DNA of 64,000 nucleotides. Origin: Hymenolepis diminuta. Taxonomy: Eukaryota > Platyhelminthes > Cestoda > Cyclophyllidea > Hymenolepididae. The stretch's first letter is position 1. Each line of letters starts with the position of its first letter. A program made the position numbers and the translations under genes. Shown in pieces: positions 38,111 through 50,192 of this stretch. The stretch lies in assembly GCA_900708905.1 (NCBI GenBank), contig CAADRB010000041.1:1002209-1066208 (forward strand), given 5' to 3'. Below the pieces are notes generated by a model. It was given only the letters and a program-made list of their open reading frames with translations, was not told the origin of the DNA and ran no database searches.

Positions 38111-40451
38111 TGATCACCGTCAGAGCACATGATTGACCTCCGCCTGCTCTCAAATGGGTCTAATTTGTCTGTTTCCTCTATTTTAACTTATTCATTATAA
38201 TACTACATGATCGAGACCAGACTTGCTCTCTCTGGGGCATTCTGGGTTTGTATACGCAGTTCCTAGTATGTTGCAGCCACAGCCAGCACACTTTAAACTA
38301 ACCAACAAGATTTGATGTTTGCTTGGTAATATACAATAATAACCTTAGGTAGTGAAGTAGTGTCCAAGATTTTCTTTCATTCCTCTAGACCAGTATCAAC
38401 TGATATAGCTGAGCATTCCCTTCTTGTTAATTATTGTGCCACCGGTGGAATTAACATTTACAAAGAAACGAGACTGATAGGCCACATTAATTCTCTTTGA
38501 GATAATTATATTCTCCCGTGACCTGCAAGAATTTTCTCCGTCAAGCTCACGCTTTCTCCTATGCGTGTGGCCTTTTGATGTACTTGTTAGATTGTGTTAA
38601 TGACATTAAGAGGGCGAAAATTATTGTTTCTGTGGGTGCTGCAGTTATAACCCTTTTGTCTAGACAACATCATATCTCCATGGCTTTGGTCATGGAAAAA
38701 ACGATTAGGATTGTGTATGTTTTACTCTAAGTACAACAGCAGATTTAATTAAATATCCAGTCTGATTAGATGATTAGTTAATATTTAGTTATTAATTCGA
38801 CAACTTCAGAGTTCCCATCCTTAGATTAAGTCGCATTTTTCGGATTCACTATATCACCAATAGGAATAGACCGTCAAATTAACCATGCTTCTAGCTTTTG
38901 CCTAAAATTGCAAGAATGCTAAAAATTGGAAACTTCAAGACGACATTGTCAAGGTTTTTTACACAATATGAAACTCTTAGTCAATATTAAATGCATTTAT
39001 TTTTGTAAATATTTTGTCATAAAAATGAATATAACACGTCATCTTGGAGATTATATTGAAACTATTTACAATAGCAGAAAATGTGGAAATAGTGCCGAAA
39101 TGAATTATAAGTTAAATAGATTGCTCGCATCTCGGCATCATGAAATTTTAATAATTGTATTTTATAATAATCCATGGTAAAGCAATGCAAATTCTAAAAT
39201 TTTTAATCATGGAGAGCATTTAAACAAAGGAGGTGAGAGAAGCTATTTAATCAAGGTCAGAAGGTTTTTGGGGTAAGTCGTGAATCGAAGCGCTTTAATT
39301 TCCTTTCGTAACACATTAAGTTATTCTTTACCATCGCGATAGTAAAATTTTAAATGGTATTTTTTTCAAATAATATTGTAGTCACCCTCCTCCCGTTAAA
39401 CCTTGGGACAGATGCAGTAAATTAGCTGTCGAAATTAAAAGCTTAAGCAAATTAACAACTCATGAGTACTATTTTCAAAAGTCTGTTACGCAATTCATAT
39501 TATTAAATTCAAACCTTCAGCGTCTCACTTATCAAAAAAAAGATAAATAACGCTTTATTAACTGACCTTTACCCTTAAATCAGGTCTAACATTGTTGCAT
39601 ATCCATCCTTTCCCCCAAATAAGCATTGAAACAAGATCACATAGAAGTGAAGTTAAAATTTCAGTATATAAGAATAGCTGTGCTTTAAAGTTCAGGTATT
39701 ATCGGATGTTCTACATTTTACTAAATGGAACTAGTTTGCCGCATAACGATTTGGCGCTCTAGCATTCAAATTGTTGTCTTTAGGTTCATGAATGTTAGTT
39801 TATACCGATGTTAATGGTGGTCAGAGCTGAAAGATAAACACAATTAATTTTCTAGTTTCTCATACCATCTAGGTGCATCTGACTTCTCTTGCGCTTAATT
39901 ATCCGTTAAACCAAAACAACATTACATTTTATGCACGAAAGCAGAGTTTTGATACTACATAATTTATTAGGCAACATGTTTCATAGTTTATTTTTAAATT
40001 ATTATTCACATTAATTTACAAGATATATGCCAAATTTTCGGGAAAGAGCTTTTTTAATATCAAATGCATACATTGTTAAATATTATTTTAATGCATCTTT
40101 TAGGAGAATGCTTTTGCATTAAATAAAGCTGAATGACTGTCAGTTATTAAATGCATTCCCTAACAAAATTGCGACACTTTCCAGATATAAAATATCTCAC
40201 GTCAAAAGTTTCGGCTTCATGTGGAATAAAACGTCAATGAAAAGTTCAAGGGATATTGAAAACCCTCGGAAACGATACCGACATTATAGCATTTTGAAAT
40301 AATTACGTCAGTATTCTGGAAAAGTTTTCATGGAATGGCAATTTTAGTGAGTTAAGTTTCATTAACTTACGTGTCGTACTATGCATGCGTTTAACTGAAG
40401 TATATATGTAGTACCTTAGACGAAAATTCCTTTAGAATGTGTAAATAATTT
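38111..40451. other. AT-rich stretch without a recognisable gene
   Basis: The first 200 bases (to about 38310) are less AT-rich and may belong to the neighbouring SINE insertion or another old retroposon. Two plus frames of 70 and 84 codons (38518 and 38926) have no domain and chance length. Confidence 0.5.
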
Positions 40452-40740
40452 TTATTATTTGTTTCATTATTACCTGCAATAATACAATATTTTTTAAATC
40501 GATCAACAGAAAATCGAAGAGATAGTAAAAGGGAATTAAAAAGATGTTAAGTGCAAAGAAAAGGTATCAAAATATTTATGATTTTCAGAGTCGGTTTGTA
40601 CAATATTTAATAAATGAGTAGTTTACGTTCCGAAAATTTAAATTTCGTTAATCGTTCCCTAGATTGCAGTAAATACTTCTCTAAATCTTAGTGATCGGTT
40701 TTCAGTGACGATGGTCGGTCTTGCCACTTCAGTTCATTAA
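40452..40740 (+). repeat. R1 interspersed repeat, copy 2
   Basis: It begins with the TTTCATTATTACCTGCAATA head shared with copies 3 and 4. It then has GGTATCAAA, TACAATATTTAATAAATG, ACGTTCCGAAA, ATTGCAGTAAATACTTCTC and GGTCTTGCCACTTCA. It is the most diverged of the copies in its middle part. After about 40740 it no longer aligns confidently with copies 3 and 4. Confidence 0.75.
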
Positions 40741-43700
40741 TCTTCCGGTGGTTGAGAGGGCGAAATGATTACATTCCTGTAAATATTAAAAGCGTCAATT
40801 ATAATGTCATAGGGACTGACTCCGTTTATATAAATGCTGGAATTATTCAAAAATGTCGATAGTCTTTGATGGATTTCAAAATATTAAAGAATATGTATTA
40901 TTCCTCCGAACCAACAAAATTAGTTTGAAAGTTATTGACAAAAAAATATCAATATATTCACCGATTATTATTTTTATCCCAGCCAACCAATTTATAATCT
41001 TTGAATTCTGATTGGAGAATCATTGTATATTCAGCCAAACTGACGTAATCAATCATGAATTATCACCAGAATGAACACTAATAGGTGTGGTAAACATGAG
41101 ATATGGCCTCTTTGAATATTCTCTTGTTACTAATCGATTGGCGTGCGTTTGCTACCTCTCGCTACCTGATACAGTTCCTTATCCCCTAAAGCTGATTATT
41201 CATTTTTCCTCATTATTTATATCCTATTTTTATGTTCCTTGTTATGCACTTAGAATCTCTGGATCGTCTTTTACAGCCATTGGAGGAGCATAAACGGAGT
41301 GCCAGACTAGCAAGTTTTGTCAATTCTAAGCTTATATCTCAGGCGTTGGTTACTATTCGAAAGTTTAAACAGTTAAATAAACTTAGAGACACCAAAATTA
41401 TTATCGCCAAAAAAAAATATTTTTTATCTTCTGTTTCGATTCAACTGTTCATTTGCTTTAAATATATATGGAATTACTACTGCACAGCCAAACTATTTAA
41501 GGTCGCTTGCGAATTAAAGGTGACCTACCTGAAGAACTTCAAGGCTTAAGTTCCGTTTCATGGGAAATCATCAAAGAATCTATTTTATACAATTCTCTGG
41601 TACTCCATTCTATTGCGATCATCATTACTTTTTTTCCTCTTCACTTTTAAAGTTATAAATTTAAACATCCCCAAATAAATATAGCTGAAAAAATACATAG
41701 ACTGGTAAAATATACGTAATCATATACACAAATCACATTTACTTCGAGTCGACAAATTAGATGAATATTCTAACTGGCCACAACTAATTTATAAATTCGG
41801 ACATGAGAAAAGTTGCAGTAAAATTGTTTTATACAACTTGTGCCAGTAATTTGATATGTTGTTTTGAATGAAGTCTTCAATCAAGAGCAAGAATAAGCCT
41901 GTTATCAGAATCATCTGGTATTTTCTTCGAGTCCATCATCTTCACTTCTCGTCTGCCATGATTCGGCCACTATAATACGTCGTCATACAACTTCTTTCTG
42001 TTTATCAGTCGAAAGACAGATGACTTCATGTCAACCCAGAAATTGGACCTGAGGTTGGTGGATTCGACTAACTTGTCAAATGTTGTGGGAAGAAATCATG
42101 AGATTGATTTCAACATTTAATCTAAAATTTGTTATTTACGGATTCAATAGACGAAAAATAATAAAAACTTACCGTATTCAAGTGGCGTAACATCTGCAAA
42201 ATAGAACCACAAGAATGCTCTTTCGATTTTTGGGGCGATTGACATTTATCTGAGTGTCAAACACCGTTTTATTCTGAATTATAATAAAAAGGAACCTGGT
42301 TGCAGCTGAAATACCTTGATGTTTCTTTACCAATTTGGTTTACTTTTAGGCGAAGAAAATTCTGGTGCAAGCATGTTACAAATTTCATTGCAGACAACTA
42401 GCATTAAGGATATTTAATATAATTGTGCCTATTCGAAGGGTACATTAGGATGGGCAAATTATACTCTCTAATTACTTTATATTTCACATTAATTTTCTTC
42501 TACCCTAAGTAATGCGCTATCCCTTGCAAAATTTTAATAAAAAACGATGTGATACTTGCAATTCGAATGCCCTAAAACATTTCATAAAACTTCCTGCATC
42601 ATCTTCCTCGATAATTTATGCATATTTTAGATTTTTCCATATTTTTCTTTGCTATTTTGAACCCCTTTACTCGAAATTGATTTCCAGGTTTTTTCAGGAA
42701 ATACTACTAGAATATTTACATTTTTACTAAAGAAAACAAGGACAAAAAATGTTTGTACTATCAGTTGTTGAAAAACACTGGCATATTGAATGACCCAGTC
42801 GCAGATTGCTGTCAAGAACTTTCTGATTGATACACAATCTGACTCACCATGGACTTTAAAAAGTTCAGAAGAAAGGCAAGTTTAAATTAGACATTTTTTA
42901 CAGAGTCATATTTTCAATATTTTTCCTACATTCTTATCTTTACTATATATCAAGCTTAGGTTACCTTATTTCATTTGCTTTCCATAATGAAAAATTGCAG
43001 AAATTTTTGGCCTTACTGTGGGTAATAATAAAATAGATAAAAACTATCGATTAAATCACTGTTCCTCGAGCGCAGTGATCAACAATGACTTCCGCTACCC
43101 AATTTTTTGCGTTTTAAATCTTATAAAGAACAATGATGATTGAAGCGCTGCATATCGGAATGCTATGCATAATGCTGACACCGAGCTTAGTGAGAACTCT
43201 TCAAAAAGTCGTTAGAAAAGTGGCGGAATATGCTCTTTGGACTGAGTAGAGAAGAATTAATCATCCCGAATCCCATGGATTATATCTCCCTACCCTCTCA
43301 GAATTATTTCTCCTTGGCTCTAGCTATACAATCGCTTGTCCTATTTGTGAGTTGCATACTGTTTTCAATAATAAATGATCACATATAATAAACACTTTAA
43401 GAATACCATGTGAATGAAGACGATACAGTTGATCTTCATTTATTATTCCGCATGTAAAAATGTCTTCGAAAACTGTGATAATCGATAACACCACGTTCAG
43501 CACATTCGACATTCATTAATAGTAGCATAAAAGGATTGATGATACACAAATATGCACCAGCAAAATGAATTTAAAAAAATAATGTTCAAATCGTAGAACA
43601 GAATTTGGCCAAATGCCAAAATATTTCCTTCAGATATGCTCGATATAAGCTTAAAATAGCTAACGGCGTATTCTTTTGTCGTTGAGACAAACAGTTTAAT

Positions 43701-45895
43701 CTTGATTTCCACTCTACCACAACTATCAAAATGCTCTAAATTACGCATTTTGTCTTAGACATTCATCTGGAAGTATTTTATATTCTCAATCTTTCCTTTA
43801 TTTCTCGTTAATTAAATGGATACTTCTTTAAAGAAAAAAGTCAATGCTAGAATTGTATGAATGAATTGGTTAAACTTTTCCATATATTATTTTGACTTTA
43901 TCACGTTATTTAAAGTATTAATTTCTTATAATCAAATTACCTTTCTTCTTGAGTACCATGGACCAACCTCCTCACTTTTTCCAACAATATTCACTCTACT
44001 GCGGCTATGTATCCGTTTTTCAATATAACATTATCCGTATCATTATTACTAAACGGGCACATACATATAACTTCATCTTTTCCCCTTTCTTTCATCTTTC
44101 AACGCGATAACCGAGCTTTTTAAATAATTCACCATGTGTAAATAAACATGTTCTAGAGTTCACGACTTTTTTTCGGGGAAAAATAGAAAAATGAAACTTG
44201 ATTAGGTACAAGCTTTGTTGGTGCGTTAACTTTCCACATAACTTTCTCAAGGAAAGAAGTACAGTTTAGATACTCTTGACCCAGCTTGGACTTAGCGGAG
44301 GCAATATTTGGTAAATATACCAAACAAAGTAGAATTTGTTAACTTAAAACTGCACCTAGTGGAAGAAAGTATAAATATACTATGTTTATTGAGATGTTTT
44401 ATATGATTTTCAACACGAAAGTGAAATACTTTGCCAGAATATCGTGTCTAAAAAGTTACACTGAATTAATTGTCTATTTGCTACCCTTCATTTGTTTAAA
44501 GGACTAAAATTTATTCTTCTTCTTTACTGCATGTATTAATGAAGTCTAGGGATAAACATTTGTTTAACTTCAAAATACTTTATCATATTGTGAATCATCA
44601 CAGGTCATGTCGATTACTCATAAAATATAATTCAATCCATATTTATTGTCATTGCATTAAGTTTTCGATCAAATTAAGGTTATTAAAACGACAAACAAGT
44701 GCATTTAAGTGATAAGAAGACACTGCGTATTATTTTAGTAAATGAATTTTCAATTCTAACAACCTTATTAATCCCTGTTTAATTATAAGGACTGGGTGTG
44801 CATATCTTATAAACTTGTAGAATTCCGATTTTTTCAAGCAAACTGCAATTTATTTGTGAAATTTAATTATTGCAAAACTTTGCATGAATACAACTACTCT
44901 GTCTTCAAGATCTGCCATCTAGAAAAACTTTCTCTCATCAAAAGTTATTGCAACTTTACTTATCGCTATCTCAAACATCTCAAAAAGAAGCTAAGATCAA
45001 AGAAGAACGGAACTCTTCTCGAAAGTATGAGAATTTTCTGATTTTTTCCGGAATTTGTATCTTAATTTATCATGCTGCTCTCCTTCAAAAGTATGCAATG
45101 CTAAAGGCAACATAAAGTTTACGAATACGGCAGACGCAAGTAAAAATAGAACCAGTGCTTTTACCTCTTAAACCTTAACCACACTATCTGAGCATTTACG
45201 GTTTATAATAAGATGAAAATTTTTACCTCCTCAATTCTAACCGAAATTTAACTTTAGGGTCGCTAAGCGCAATATTAACTTAGAGAAAACTGCAAACAAA
45301 TGACGTTTTTATAACGGAATAGTCAACCAATTCCTTAATATCATAGGTAAATCAACATCTAGAGGCAATCTAAAAGGTTAGATGAAACAAAAGTGCCTCA
45401 AGTAGTAAAGTACACTATCCAAAGGCTTACATTATTGTCATGTCTATTTAATCCAAAGTTAACATTTAAAAGTTGCAACTGAAAATTGAGGATTACAATC
45501 GAGCTGCGCAGAGAATCGTTTCTTTTTTGTTCATAAGACTGGTCTTTTTAGATATTCTGAGGACTTCAATCAGCCTTAAGTGTAAGGCTGTAAATGATAG
45601 ATTGTCCATTTTATTCATGGATTTAATAAGGCGGTTATAATTTGACTGATAACAGATGAAAGCATGCAATTCAGGTTAAATAAATTTTGTAAACTTATCT
45701 CAGATCTTCAACTTTCCGTTACAAACATCGCCATAAATCATTCTTTAGATGAACAGTGCACATTTCAAATGAAATAGAAACTATCAACGCCTGCATTGAT
45801 TTCTGCTTGTCCATTTGGTTGGGTATCTCTTTACAATCATTTTAGAATAATTCTTTATTGTGATTCATCATCAAAGCGATTATCTTTTCCTCATG
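40741..45895. other. AT-rich stretch without a recognisable gene
   Basis: A plus ATG frame at 41232-41549 (105 codons) begins with a helix-like hydrophilic part (HLESLDRLLQPLEEHKRSAR) and ends A/T-rich. Its length is within chance expectation and no family is recognised. No other structured element was seen. Confidence 0.45.
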
Positions 45896-46520
45896 TTTCC
45901 ATTAAAGGGTATTGACTGACGTTCAACCAAATGTGGGCATGCCCACAGTACTTTCTTTTTTCAACAACAGGATACCGGCTAGTGATAGTAGTACTTCATC
46001 AAAGATGGGACTGCTACGGGATGAGCTATTATTTATTAAAAATAATCTGTCTGCACGTCGGCTGAAAGACAGGAAATTCCCGTTACCAGTATTGGTAGTA
46101 GGTTGTTGACTCAGCTTTCTCTGCATGTAGAAAAACGCGGCGCGGAGCATTAGAGAGATACGAGTGAATACAAAAAGAGGTTGATAGAGCAGGAAAATAC
46201 CAACTTTTCGGTCCTGCTCTATTCTCCCCCTCTATGAAATAGTGCGCTGATGATGCGTCCAATTACTATCAACAGCCACTTCCGCCTTCAATTAAGCGAG
46301 TCTTCATTGCGAATGAATGATCTCCACCTTTCGCTTTACCACAATAAACATTGGGGTTTGTATATAGATTTAAAATAATGTGTTTTCTGGACAGCTGCAC
46401 CTATTTATCATCTTAATTGTGTTAACATTGCGCACCATTTAACGGCGGTGCACATGTCAGAAACACATCAGTCCACATGGGCTTGGTCGGAAACCGAAAT
46501 AAGGGCTCTTCACCTACATT
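45896..46520. other. composition island with hairpin and short plus ORF
   Basis: A plus frame at about 45912-46109 contains MPTVLSFFNNRIPASDSSTS and LARR-type basic words. It starts at a non-ATG codon unless the internal ATG near 45939 is used, and a minus frame of 75 codons overlaps it. A perfect 11-bp stem-loop lies at 46184-46222. A second, imperfect inverted repeat (TGCGCACC / GGTGCACA) lies at 46429-46454. TGACTCA occurs near 46107. The island may be a promoter or an unrecognised element. Confidence 0.3.
46184..46222 (+). other. perfect 11-bp stem-loop
   Basis: ATAGAGCAGGA at 46184-46194 is exactly complementary to TCCTGCTCTAT at 46212-46222, with a 17-base loop. The stem is GC-balanced in an AT-rich neighbourhood. 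It is followed by a pyrimidine-rich run. It is shorter than a typical microRNA precursor. Confidence 0.7.
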
Positions 46521-48125
46521 TTTGCAAGAATTACACAACAATATTTTAACTCTTGCTATCGAAAGTTAACGGAATGGTGGAAAATATATGAACTGCAACA
46601 CATTCAAGTTAGCTTTAAACATTCAAGAACTATTTTTATTAAATCCTTGTGATAGACAAAAATTCCTCACTAAATATTCGCATTAAAATGCTAACTGGAC
46701 ATAAAGAGGCATGGCTTTCAATATTGCATTTTATCAAGGAGTACGAGAGATGGAATGTGCATTTCTTTTCCTTTTCTACCTAAGAAGTGAATTTTTATTT
46801 ATTTAACCTTTAAGAAAATTGGGGCCAATTGAACTGGTCTTCTTGAACGAAGGCTTGAAAGGACTTGCAGTTTCGTTGACACATATTTTTGCAAGCCAGA
46901 TCTAATGATACCTGAAGAAAGCCTAAATATCAAATTACTCGAAAATGAAATGGGTAAATGCACCACTAATTACCGTTTCATTATTTCTCAAAATTTTATA
47001 ATATGAAATTAGTAATAAAAGTTACTCCAATTCACCTATTTTTGAATAACACATTCTGTATTTTAATCTAAGAATAGATAGTGTAAACTATCTTGTCTTT
47101 GTTTAAATAGTTAATATAGTTGTGTGATTGAATCTTTTTGTTTATGTTACAGCATATTGCTTCTGCATTAGGACATTAAACAATAAATTGGAAATTAAGA
47201 TCATATATGTGCATTATTATGCAATGTATCTGAAAATATTAAAACAATATTAATTTCGAAACCCAATTGGCAACTAAATGGATATGAAAACGGTTTTATT
47301 AAATCAAAAAGAGACACATTTTTCCTAAAAGAGGTGGATAATATTACTCTATCCTCCCAGGGTAACGGAATACTACTGGCCGCCTGATTAACTTTGTGTA
47401 ATAAAGAGCTAGCAGATTTCTTGAAGAAACAAGGAGCTCCTTCCTTTGCATTAAATCATTCACCGTGTACAAGCCTGTAATTTACGAGAGCAGTGCACCT
47501 TCATATTCATAAGCAAGACAAGAAAAAATGTGGAAATTCTTTTAAATATAGATAGCGCCACAATTTAAAGATTTTTTTGATTGGATGTTTTGAGGCAAGA
47601 TTTGAATTCGTTTAATATTTTACTTAAAAATCTCTAACTCTGAATCTAATCTAACGAGAATATATAATGACATCTAAGAGACCTGCCGCAAGTTGATAAT
47701 TGAATTAATAAAGGAATGCATAATTTTATCACAACTGGAGACTTATATATTTATAAATATCGGCGTCAACGCTTTGATTTCTGTGTTAAAGAATTGTAGG
47801 ATTCCCTAGGTCATAGGCGCATAATTATTACATCCAAAAATGTTAAATGTGACAAAAATTTTTTGAAAACTTGAGAAAAAAAATAATTTACGTAAATATT
47901 AAAATATTGCTCCTGTTTTGAGGCATTTATCTTGATAATATCAAATAAAATATTTGAAATTTCTCAGTGCTGTTTATTGCTCTTTAACAACGCAATGATG
48001 CAAAGTGAGTTGTGACGTCTTCTATGTCGGGACCACATATATGGAATAATCAAAGTTACAGATATTAATAGATAAGTATTTTATTGATCAAGATATATAC
48101 GCGTTCTAAGCATTAGAATTTGCTA
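46521..48125. other. AT-rich stretch without a recognisable gene
   Basis: A slightly GC-richer patch lies at about 47340-47520. Nothing in it matches the repeat families seen elsewhere, and all frames are short. Confidence 0.55.
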
Positions 48126-48410
48126 AGAGTGGATATGGTCAAACCATCTAATCATCTACAAATCCACTTGCAATTCTCGAAAAGAGACCATAGAATTGGC
48201 TTAAATCTAAGAACACCGGCACTTCGGGTTCTCTAATCCTCTTTCGAAGGCACGTATTTATGACAAACGCAAAATGACTGCAGAAGAACGCAAAATCCAC
48301 ACAATTCCGACACATCGAGTATGAGCAACAAACCAAAAAAAAAGTGGGGTAGAAGATGTGAGGAAAAGGGGTGGATTGTAGTCAGTGGAATATTTTCCGA
48401 ATGACTAAGT

Positions 48411-48443
48411 GTGAGAGAGAGAATGAATGAATGAATGAGAGAA
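48411..48443 (+). repeat. (GA)n / (GAAT)n simple repeat
   Basis: GAGAGAGAGA passes into four GAAT units and back to GAGA, ending at a TATAAAA element. GA repeats near promoters can bind GAGA-type factors in some animals. Confidence 0.8.
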
Positions 48444-48450
48444 TATAAAA
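48444..48450 (+). promoter_or_regulatory. TATA box candidate
   Basis: GAATATAAAAAAG directly follows the GA/GAAT repeat, with a sharp rise in GC content starting about 25 bases downstream. An ATG at 48510 opens a 38-codon frame (starting MCANGGLPSVTHSSLSIW). Motif reading only; a chance TATA is common in this genome. Confidence 0.2.
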
Positions 48451-48889
48451 AAGTGGTATACAACCAGACCTGTGGTAGCGCCGCTTTTCTGATTGGGTGG
48501 GGTGTACATATGTGCGCCAATGGTGGTCTGCCAAGTGTGACTCACTCCAGCTTGTCAATTTGGAGGGGCAGGCCAGGCAGACCTGAGTGTGAGAGCTTTG
48601 AGTCCCACACTCTGGAGATTACATGAGAATTTTAATACTTCCATGATCGCCTGGTTTCTATTTAATTGAAAGTCGAGTTAGTCGATTATACTGAATATTT
48701 AAATATTAGCTTACCTTGTCAACTTAAATGAAATTTCGCTCTTTTTCGCATAAAATATTATTTATAATCTGATTGTACAATTAAAAATAAACATATATTA
48801 TCCCATATAAAGCAGTCCCTGTCTAACTATCAATTAATAATTTGATTAATCTTGGGGTATGAGAACAATGATTCCTAAGACTATTTATT

Positions 48890-49058
48890 TTCAACGCTCA
48901 TCTTCGATCGGGGGATAGTTTCATTAAGTGACCACAATGAGAAACCCGAATTCTGGCATTTCCTTTATAAGCCAACGCACTAAGTGGTTGCTCATATGCA
49001 TCGATTCCTTAACCTGTAACTTTGAAGATAATCACGTTGACCAATGCGCCATCAGCCC
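48890..49058 (-). repeat. tRNA-derived SINE-like fragment, copy A
   Basis: On the minus strand the head reads GGGCTGATGGCGCATTGGTC. TGGCGCATTGG is a good polymerase III A box. AACGTGATTATCTTCAAAGT and ACAGGTT follow at tRNA-like spacing, and the B-box region is decayed (GGTTAAGGAATCGATGC). It aligns with copy B through GGTCAA, CAAAGT, AGGT and GAT.C. The tRNA-like start makes this the best preserved head of the family. The body after the head (about 48890-48985) cannot be aligned confidently to the other copies. Confidence 0.6.
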
Positions 49059-49976
49059 ACAATTCCAGAGTATAACCAAGTAGTGAGAATGTTGTGAATA
49101 TTGGAAATAAATTATTATTCAGGTTTCTAGGAATCAAATCCCATAGACTGAGCCTTGTAAATTAATCAAAATTAAATAAGAGTCTGATAGCCCAATAAAT
49201 CTAGAAATATAAATACATGAATCTCTACTAATGTCCTGAATCTTATTTCCTTCGTTTCATTAAATAACGACGATTCCAATTAATTCATTCATTAATTCAA
49301 ATATTCAAACAATTGTCATTGGCAAAAGAAAGTTTATCAAATAAATATCTTAATTATTGTGTTAATATTTTCTCGATTGTTTAGAATATTTATCAATAAG
49401 GGATTAATTACTATTCTGAATTATTTAGATTCTCAATCATGGTTTCTTTCCACATTATGTGAGGCTCGCGAAACCGCAGGTGGCCAATCAAAAAGGGCAT
49501 TAATACATGGGGTATTGGAATAGAGTTTGGATAAGTGACTTTTTAATCAATATATTCCATAATAATACTTCAAATATGACCGTAACCGGTATTTGTATTC
49601 ATTAATAGTCATTTAAAATGTTCTAACATTTTCTCGGTACATGACTATCATTTTATTATTTTAAGTATCACGCTTTGGGTTTATTGGATTTTCTTATTAT
49701 TTTACAGAATTCTAATTATTTAGTGTTATACATAATGCTAAATGGTAGAAATATATTCTCTTTATACTTTTTTATTTTTACAAACTTTTCTACTCCCGAT
49801 TCATGTAATCCAAAATGAATTTTTGTTTTGTAGGTGAGACTTTGTGAGAATTTAACTGCTGATAGCATTGTAACTGCCAATTCCAAAGGCAACGTCTGAA
49901 ACCTTTGCTTTGGACATTTTATGCAACAAACACCATAATGATGATACTTATTTTGATGCCTTTCTTATTTTTGCAG
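49059..49976. other. AT-rich stretch without a recognisable gene
   Basis: No long frames. A TTTTGTTTTGTAG acceptor-like site lies near 49833, upstream of the exon-like blocks at 49.98 kb, but no donor closes an exon after it. Confidence 0.5.
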
Positions 49977-50011
49977 ACAAAATGTTACTGTTAACTCCTT
50001 ATGAAATGAAG
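49977..50011 (+). CDS. candidate 35-nt exon with consensus splice sites
   Basis: The block lies between TTTCTTATTTTTGCAG and GTGAGT, both near consensus. One frame is open and reads KMLLLTPYEMK. The next acceptor follows after a 91-base intron-sized gap. Joined to the next block, this frame continues as SQNLAMESK and then stops. It could be the last coding exons of a gene, a 5' UTR exon with an internal ATG, or a noncoding transcript. Confidence 0.3.
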
Positions 50012-50102
50012 GTGAGTGTACATATGTTTAAGTAATTTCACATAATGTAACGCAATACTGAGTATTACTCTAACACATATTAAGAGCTCATTTTCTTTTC
50101 AG

Positions 50103-50192
50103 AGTCAGAATTTAGCCATGGAAAGTAAATGAATGACTGGACCTATCCTGCAAAGTATTCCGTACTTAAATGTTTGCAAGATTGAACAAAAG
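50103..50192 (+). CDS. candidate 90-nt exon, mostly noncoding
   Basis: It begins after CATTTTCTTTTCAG, a strong acceptor, and ends at AAAAG|GTAGGA. All three frames contain stops inside the block; joined in phase with the upstream block, the reading stops after nine codons (SQNLAMESK). The donor at the end suggests that any transcript continues, which fits a UTR or noncoding exon better than a final coding exon. Confidence 0.25.

Larger units (their letters stand above)
48126..48640. other. composition island with TATA box and AP-1-like site
   Basis: The left part is balanced in composition, the centre holds a GA/GAAT simple repeat, and the right part is G-rich. Minus frames of 62 and 95 codons overlap each other, and a plus frame runs to 48626. 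TGACTCA lies at 48538-48544. The arrangement resembles the island at 4 kb (TATA, AP-1-like site, ATG). Confidence 0.3.
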
